Assembly (NCBI GenBank): GCA_031362405.1
Contig: JANLSO010000188.1
Span: 1 to 11,495, forward strand
Source of the DNA: JANLSO01 sp031362405
Lineage (GTDB): Bacteria > Actinomycetota > Thermoleophilia > Miltoncostaeales > Miltoncostaeaceae
DNA: 11,495 nucleotides
Direction of reading: 5' to 3'
Under the pieces are notes generated by a model that worked only from the letters and a program-made list of their open reading frames with translations, was not told the DNA's origin and did no database searches. The position numbers and the translations under genes were made by a program. Of the stretch, positions 7,391 to 11,495 are shown in pieces. The first letter of the stretch is position 1. Every line of letters starts with the position of its first letter.

Positions 7391-8401
7391 ATGCCCATCG
7401 ACGCCAACGAAGTCCCCGATGTGCCGGTGCTGCGTGCCCTCGGCAACCGCCGCAGCGTCCGGTACTTCGACCCGGACCGCACGGTCGAGCGGTGGAAGAT
7501 CGAGGCGATGCTGCAGGCGGCGCGGTTCGCCTCGTGCCAGGGCAACATCAACGCCACCGAAGCCATCATCGTGCGGCGCGACGAGTGCGACTTCTGGGAC
7601 GACCTCGAGGAGTGCGTATCGGGTTTCAACGTGCAGGTCGTCAACCAGAGTTCGCACCTCGTGATCTGGCTGACCAACCTCAACGCCTGGTACGGCCGCG
7701 CCGTCGATGGCATCTGCGCCCTCTCTCTGGCCGGGGCGATGAGCACGTACCACGGCTGGAATTACGACTTCACGATGACCCAGACGATCCCGCGTCTGAT
7801 GAGCTTCCCCACCGAGCGCACCGAGAACCTGCTGCGCTTCGAGACCGGGCAGGCGGTGGCGAACGCCGTGACGGCCGGCGTGGGGCTCGGAGTCGGCAGC
7901 ATCCTGATCGCGTTCGGTCGCAAACCTGGCGGAGTTGAGAAGGCCTTCGGTTTGCTCCCGAATATGCGCTTCACGTGGGGCCACGCCATCGGCTACCCGA
8001 TCGAAGGCGTCGAGGCCGGTGGCCAGCGGCCACGGCTGAAGTTCGAAAAGCTCTTCCACGACAACGCCTACGGCGCGCCCTACGCCTCCGAGCCAGAAAC
8101 CGTTGAGCTGCTGAAGACCAAGGGCCTGATCCAGGAGCAGGGTCCGTTGCCCGGGCGCTTCGAGGAGATCGATGCCCTCGCCGACCGGTTCGGACGCGAG
8201 CGCGGCGTTGTGTCGTGGCCCGAGCGGGAAATCCGTCGTTTGATGGGCGACGAGGATTGGGACTTCGGCCCCGCAATCCGCGCCCGTGCTGAGGAGGTCC
8301 TCGCCAAGGGGGACCTGCCCGAGTACCCCGAGGAGATGCGCGAGACCTTCCGCCAACTCATGGCGGTCCATGGCCTCGACACACGGAAGTACCTGGGCTG
8401 A
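7391..8401 (+). CDS. Nitroreductase-family FMN flavoprotein with C-terminal extension
   Basis: Likely cytoplasmic FMN-dependent oxidoreductase; 336 residues, longer than the usual 180-230. The nitroreductase fold spans about residues 12-230. It includes the FMN-phosphate-binding NRRSVRYF near the N-terminus (19-26), AARFASCQGN (43-52), the glycine-rich GLGVGSILIAFG (165-176), and the closing GHAIGYPIE and RPRLKFEKLFHDNAYG segments, the last resembling the common P-x-x-E-L-V-H-W-N-R-Y-G ending. Residues about 232-336 form an extra, charged, probably helical region (many Glu/Arg, ending in HGLDTRKYLG) that I do not recognise. There is no signal peptide. The substrate cannot be told. The gene stands alone: remnants lie upstream and a 166-bp promoter-containing gap lies downstream, so it need not be co-transcribed with the ferritin-like operon. 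Confidence 0.85.
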   Translation: MPIDANEVPDVPVLRALGNRRSVRYFDPDRTVERWKIEAMLQAARFASCQGNINATEAIIVRRDECDFWDDLEECVSGFNVQVVNQSSHLVIWLTNLNAWYGRAVDGICALSLAGAMSTYHGWNYDFTMTQTIPRLMSFPTERTENLLRFETGQAVANAVTAGVGLGVGSILIAFGRKPGGVEKAFGLLPNMRFTWGHAIGYPIEGVEAGGQRPRLKFEKLFHDNAYGAPYASEPETVELLKTKGLIQEQGPLPGRFEEIDALADRFGRERGVVSWPEREIRRLMGDEDWDFGPAIRARAEEVLAKGDLPEYPEEMRETFRQLMAVHGLDTRKYLG

Positions 8402-8459
8402 ACGTCACCCATGTGGTGGATATCACCGTCCGTAGACAAAAGGATTACGCAATTTCTTC

Positions 8460-8488
8460 GATGGTCCCGTTTTGAGCGCTCGACCATC
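8460..8488. promoter_or_regulatory. Inverted repeat overlapping the ferritin-operon promoter
   Basis: GATGGTC (8460-8466) and GACCATC (8482-8488) form a perfect 7-bp inverted repeat, 22 bases centre to centre. The left arm lies just upstream of the proposed -35 and the right arm lies in the spacer. Placement suits an operator bound by a dimeric regulator. The region is also more AT-rich than its surroundings. A terminator for the nitroreductase gene is less likely because no T-tract follows. Confidence 0.4.
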
Positions 8489-8500
8489 CAAAGGTCTAGT
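8472..8500 (+). promoter_or_regulatory. Candidate sigma-70-type promoter of the ferritin-like operon
   Basis: TTGAGC (8472-8477) and TCTAGT (8495-8500) are separated by exactly 17 bases, and each matches 4 of 6 consensus positions. It lies about 67 bases before the first start codon in the only sizeable gap upstream of the operon. Confidence 0.45.
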
Positions 8501-8556
8501 TGCTGACACGGGCTGGGAGGTGAGATTCGTAACGGACTACTGAAATCTGGGCCTGC

Positions 8557-8563
8557 AAGGAGG
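8557..8563 (+). promoter_or_regulatory. Strong Shine-Dalgarno site that decides a GTG start
   Basis: AAGGAGG is a near-perfect anti-16S match, 4 bases before the GTG at 8568. It supports that start for the first ferritin-like gene. Confidence 0.75.
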
Positions 8564-8567
8564 CACG

Positions 8568-9179
8568 GTGACCGAACCGTCACGCCCGCGAAATCTCTCG
8601 CGAGGGAAGTTCCTGACAACCGCCGCCGGTAGCGGCGCGGTTCTCGTCGTTGGTGGCATCGCCGGGGCGGGCCTGCTGCTCGGCCAGGATGCGCCCGGCG
8701 GCACGAAGACATCGCCGTTGGCGCTTGCCCTGGTTCTCGAACGTGTGCAGGCCGCCTTCTATGCCGCAGCGATCGCCGAGAAGAAGCTCGAGGGTGAGCT
8801 GCTCGACTTCGCCGTAACCGCCCAAGGCCATGAGGCCGAGCACGCGAATCTGCTCGTGCCGTTGGTGACGGGTGGTGAGAAGAACCCCTCTTCGTACAAC
8901 TTCGGCGCAGCGACCGGGAGCGCCGATGCATTCGCTGCCGCGGCCGCGACACTCGAGGATCTCGCCGTGTCGGCGTACAACGGCCTGCTTCCGGTGCTGA
9001 AGGGCCGCTCCCTGGCCGTGGCGAGCCGCATCGTGTCGGTAGACGCACGTCACGCGGCCTGGGTGCGGGCGATCATGGGCAAAGACCCCGCCGCAGCCGC
9101 AACCGATCCAGGCCTGGCCACCGCGGAGGTCGTGAAGGCCCTCGCTGCGACAGGATTCGTCAAGGAGCTGGCACCGTGA
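8568..9179 (+). CDS. Ferritin-like domain protein A (exported or membrane-anchored)
   Basis: A 203-residue protein of the Ferritin_2-like family. Carboxylate-bridged diiron ligands are expected on a four-helix bundle, and candidates are Glu58 (LERVQAAFY), Glu89-x-x-His92 (HEAEH), Glu130 (LEDLAVSAY) and Asp159-x-x-His162 (VDARHAAW). Its neighbour has Glu in place of Asp159. The N-terminus has SRGKFL followed by a hydrophobic stretch (about 19-38). This looks like a twin-arginine signal whose second Arg is Gly, and no clear AxA cleavage site follows, so membrane anchoring is possible. The GTG start is set by the Shine-Dalgarno site upstream. The stop overlaps the next GTG (GTGA), indicating coupling to protein B. 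Family function (iron binding, peroxide protection or a structural role) is not established from the sequence. Confidence 0.85.
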   Translation: MTEPSRPRNLSRGKFLTTAAGSGAVLVVGGIAGAGLLLGQDAPGGTKTSPLALALVLERVQAAFYAAAIAEKKLEGELLDFAVTAQGHEAEHANLLVPLVTGGEKNPSSYNFGAATGSADAFAAAAATLEDLAVSAYNGLLPVLKGRSLAVASRIVSVDARHAAWVRAIMGKDPAAAATDPGLATAEVVKALAATGFVKELAP

Positions 9180-9859
9180 ACAACCTTCGTCTCGAAGACT
9201 TCGACCGTGACGGCGCGCTCCGCGAAGCGGCCGCCGGGCTGCCCGCCGCAACCCGTCGGTCATTCCTCGCCAGTGCGGGTACGAGTGCCGCGGGGGCTCT
9301 GCTCGTCGGCCTGGTTGCCGCGGGCGAGGCCAGCGCCAAATCCACCGATGACGTCAGCATCCTCAACTTCGCCCTGACCCTCGAGTACCTGCAGGCCGCG
9401 TTCTACACCGAGGCGGAGCGAGTCGGCGCGCTTGAAGGCGTCGCCGCCCGCGCCGCGGCGCAGATCGGCGCAGTCGAGCGGGCCCACGTCGCGGCGCTGC
9501 GCTCCGCCCTCGGTTCCAAGGCCGTCGCATCGCCGTCGTTCGACTTCACCGGCGCCGTGTCCGACGGGCCGAGCTTCCTGCGCACGGCGGTGGCGTTTGA
9601 AGACCTCGGCACCGCCGCCTACAAGGGGCAACTTCCCGAGATCAGCGCGCCGGCCTACCTCGCGGCGGCGGCGGCGATCCACTCGGTCGAAGCCCGCCAT
9701 GCCGCATGGATTCGCTACCTCGCCGCCCGCGAGCCGGCCGCCAACGCCGTTGACCTGCCGCTCAACCGTGGCGAGGTGGAGCGCCTCGTCACGTCGACCG
9801 GATTCATCGTCGCCGCACCCGTGACGACCAGCGTCCGTTCGCCGTCGTTCCGGGGATAG
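9176..9859 (+). CDS. Ferritin-like domain protein B with Tat signal peptide
   Basis: A 227-residue paralogue of protein A in the same Ferritin_2-like family. It has a 25-residue lead, then a canonical twin-arginine motif TRRSFLA (26-32), a hydrophobic core (about 33-48) and a probable cleavage after ASA at 52-54, so it should be exported folded by the Tat system, perhaps with its metal. Putative diiron ligands are Glu70 (LEYLQAAFY), Glu101-x-x-His104 (VERAH), Glu142 (FEDLGTAAY) and Glu172-x-x-His175 (VEARHAAW), a full set. The shared LQAAFY/VQAAFY and ARHAAW motifs show that A and B arose by duplication. The GTG start overlaps the stop of A. No membrane segment remains after cleavage. The iron-related role is known for the ferritin superfamily; for this subfamily it is inference. 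Confidence 0.88.
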   Translation: MNNLRLEDFDRDGALREAAAGLPAATRRSFLASAGTSAAGALLVGLVAAGEASAKSTDDVSILNFALTLEYLQAAFYTEAERVGALEGVAARAAAQIGAVERAHVAALRSALGSKAVASPSFDFTGAVSDGPSFLRTAVAFEDLGTAAYKGQLPEISAPAYLAAAAAIHSVEARHAAWIRYLAAREPAANAVDLPLNRGEVERLVTSTGFIVAAPVTTSVRSPSFRG

Positions 9860-9870
9860 GGCGTGTAGGG

Positions 9871-10668
9871 ATGACCGCCGCCAGGCTTGTTCGCGCCACG
9901 CTGCTCACCGGCAGCGCCGGCTTGGTGGCGGTCGGCCTTGCGTCGATCGTGCTGACCCGTGAAGCCGATGCTCAGGCCAGCCGACCGATCGCGGCGGTCG
10001 TCGTGAACCCGACCCCGGCGTTTGAGGTCCCCGAGCCGATGCGGTTCGACCCCGCGACCGAAACATCTCGCTGGGCTTCGGTGCGCCACGAGGCGCCGGT
10101 CGTCGCGGCACCGTCGGCGACGTCCGCGGTGGTCGCCCACCTCGACGCACGCACACCCGAGGGCACGGCGAACGTGGTGCTGGTGGGTCGCTACCACCGT
10201 GACCGCACGGGGCAGCTCTGGAGGCGCATCCTCGGAGCCGGTGAGGACTTCGCCGGCGGCTGGGCGTGGGTTACGAGCGAGGCGCTGGGCGCCGGGGGCG
10301 TCTCACATGCCCGCTTGATCATCGATCGGCGGGCCCTGACGGCCACTCTCGAGCGGTCGGGCCGCGTGAGGTTCCGGGCCCCTATCGGCGTCGGCGCACC
10401 GGAAACGCCCACGCCCGCGGGCCGCTTCTACATCCGCAATACGCTCACGCGGTACGCAAGCCCGCGCTACGGGCCGGTTGCCTTCGGGACGAGCGCCCAG
10501 TCGACGGCGACAGAGTGGCCGGGCGGCGGCTTCATCGGAATCCACGGAACAAATCGTCCCGAATTGCTGCCCGGGCGTGTATCGCATGGGTGCATCCGCA
10601 TGGCCAACCACGACATCGTGCGGCTCGCCCGACAGCTGCGCGCAGGAACCCCAGTGGTGATCCTATGA
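9871..10668 (+). CDS. Exported L,D-transpeptidase (YkuD domain)
   Basis: Cell-wall enzyme expected to form 3-3 peptidoglycan cross-links or attach proteins to peptidoglycan outside the membrane. Of 265 residues, about 1-35 form a signal peptide or anchor (hydrophobic 8-28, ADAQA at 32-36). Residues about 66-140 resemble a bacterial SH3-like region (WASVRHEAP, WAWVTSEAL). The YkuD domain occupies about 145-265, with IHGTN (His225) and the catalytic SHGCIRM (Ser238, His239, Gly240, Cys241, Arg243), correctly spaced. PETPTPAGRFYI is the usual substrate-groove segment. The start lies 11 bases after protein B's stop, and the Shine-Dalgarno match (TAGGG) abuts the ATG, so initiation may depend on coupling. 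The gene ends in an ATGA overlap with the next one. Confidence 0.93.
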   Translation: MTAARLVRATLLTGSAGLVAVGLASIVLTREADAQASRPIAAVVVNPTPAFEVPEPMRFDPATETSRWASVRHEAPVVAAPSATSAVVAHLDARTPEGTANVVLVGRYHRDRTGQLWRRILGAGEDFAGGWAWVTSEALGAGGVSHARLIIDRRALTATLERSGRVRFRAPIGVGAPETPTPAGRFYIRNTLTRYASPRYGPVAFGTSAQSTATEWPGGGFIGIHGTNRPELLPGRVSHGCIRMANHDIVRLARQLRAGTPVVIL

Positions 10669-11495
10669 GACGCGCCCTGCGCTGTTGCCTCGTGCTCACA
10701 CTGACCTACGTCGTGACCGCAGTCGGCGTTGCTCAGGCCGTGCCTCCGCGGGAACTGTGGAATGCCTTCCCGCTCGACCAGCGCACGACCACGCCGGCAG
10801 TTCCCGCGACCCCACCCACCGCGCAGCCCACGGTTGTCGCACCACCCGCCGAGGGACCGCCGACGAAGGCGCCCGAGGGGTTTCCGTGGTTGGTCGCGCT
10901 GGGCGCACTTGCCGCCGTGGCCGGCCTCAGTAGTGGGCTGATCATCCTCGGCCGTCGCCATCGTGCTCGCGCCGATACCCCGGGGGCGATCGATCCGGAG
11001 GTGGCCGAGGATGCCGCCTACGCGGCGTACGTCGCCTCGCTCGTCGGGCCGGTGGCGCCCTCGGACACATCGAACCGATCCGCCGCACCGCGGGCCCGGC
11101 GTCAGCGCCCGAGCACGGCCGAAGATGAACTCGCCGTGCTCGCCGCCGAGTACCTCGAGTTCGTGGCCGCAGGCAGCCCGCGACCGGTAGTCGATCTGGC
11201 CGCGCGTCGCGAATGGAGTCCCGGGAAGACCCAGAAAGCCCTTGCTCGTGCCCGCGCCGACGGCATCCTTACGCGCCCGGGGCGAGGCCGGGCCGGAGGC
11301 GAGCTCACCAACGAAGGGCTCCGCATACTCAGCGGCCTCAGCCCCTGCGACCGCCCGCCGGTCGTTCCGCGAGAAGGCACCCCACCCGCGACGACGGAAC
11401 CACATCTGCGCCTGGCGCCGCCCTCAGCCGCCTCGAATTCGGAACCCGAGGCCCCCGGGCCGAAAGCCGCCGGTCCCGCACTCGATCGAGTGCGG
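10665..11495 (+). CDS. Membrane protein with predicted cytoplasmic winged-helix domain, 3'-truncated
   Basis: An open frame starts at ATG 10665, overlapping the transpeptidase stop (ATGA), and stays open for 277 codons to the window end. Residues 1-25 look like a signal peptide or first membrane helix, ending VAQA. A Pro/Thr/Ala-rich linker (about 41-70) is followed by a clear transmembrane helix (74-96, then GRRHRAR, positive-inside). The inner part has an acidic patch and a basic stretch. Residues about 153-223 then resemble a winged helix-turn-helix: a long helix AEYLEFVAAG, helices around VVDLAARREW and SPGKTQKALARARADGIL, and a wing RPGRGRAGGELTNEG. A low-complexity Pro/Ala/Glu tail follows. 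I do not recognise a named family. Operon position suggests envelope sensing or regulation of the genes upstream, which is inference. Confidence 0.72.
   Translation, partial: MRRALRCCLVLTLTYVVTAVGVAQAVPPRELWNAFPLDQRTTTPAVPATPPTAQPTVVAPPAEGPPTKAPEGFPWLVALGALAAVAGLSSGLIILGRRHRARADTPGAIDPEVAEDAAYAAYVASLVGPVAPSDTSNRSAAPRARRQRPSTAEDELAVLAAEYLEFVAAGSPRPVVDLAARREWSPGKTQKALARARADGILTRPGRGRAGGELTNEGLRILSGLSPCDRPPVVPREGTPPATTEPHLRLAPPSAASNSEPEAPGPKAAGPALDRVR
11476..11495. repeat. Perfect 20-bp palindrome at the window end
   Basis: CCGCACTCGA is followed directly by its exact reverse complement TCGAGTGCGG, ending at the last base. It lies inside the coding frame of the preceding gene, so it could be coding sequence with a hairpin, a protein-binding site, or a structure at which assembly stopped. 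Confidence 0.6.

Noticed and set aside
8411..8425. GGTG-N5-CACC hairpin after the nitroreductase stop as a terminator
   Set aside because: The stem is only 4 bp and lacks a T-tract, too weak to support.

Overview
The window is uniformly GC-rich. It combines a urea carboxylase/allophanate hydrolase pair, a DrrAB-type ABC exporter, exported ferritin-like proteins and a YkuD L,D-transpeptidase. This suggests a high-GC Gram-positive bacterium of the Actinomycetota. The tandem exported ferritin-like pair would fit a Thermoleophilia/Solirubrobacterales-like lineage, but that is inference from gene content. The first and last genes are cut by the window ends, so this may be a whole contig.

Layout. 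(1) 2-4176, plus: the 3' two thirds of a biotin-dependent urea carboxylase, with an ATGA overlap to a complete allophanate hydrolase. Together they form an ATP-dependent, nickel-free route from urea (or possibly carboxyguanidine-derived allophanate) to ammonia and CO2. (2) 4167-4640, plus: a decayed quinone-oxidoreductase-like gene, readable only by switching frame four times. It overlaps the 3' end of the hydrolase gene, which appears to have gained a short C-terminal tail from it. (3) 4743-6535, minus: a translationally coupled ABC exporter (ATPase, then permease). (4) 6703-7387: two more remnants lying head to head, a DeoR-type regulator (minus) lacking its DNA-binding half and a NudK-like Nudix hydrolase (plus) lacking its Nudix box. 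One deletion across a former divergent promoter would explain both. (5) 7391-8401, plus: an intact nitroreductase-family flavoprotein whose ribosome-binding site lies inside the Nudix remnant. (6) 8568-11495, plus: a tightly packed four-gene operon behind a plausible promoter. It encodes two paralogous exported ferritin-like proteins, an exported L,D-transpeptidase, and a membrane protein with a predicted winged-helix domain on the inner side. This last gene runs off the window.

The first two genes form one pathway, and the ABC pair forms one exporter of unknown substrate. The final operon looks like a cell-envelope module coupling ferritin-like proteins to peptidoglycan cross-linking. It is the best candidate here for something little described. 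No RNA genes, CRISPR arrays, insertion sequences or phage genes were seen.
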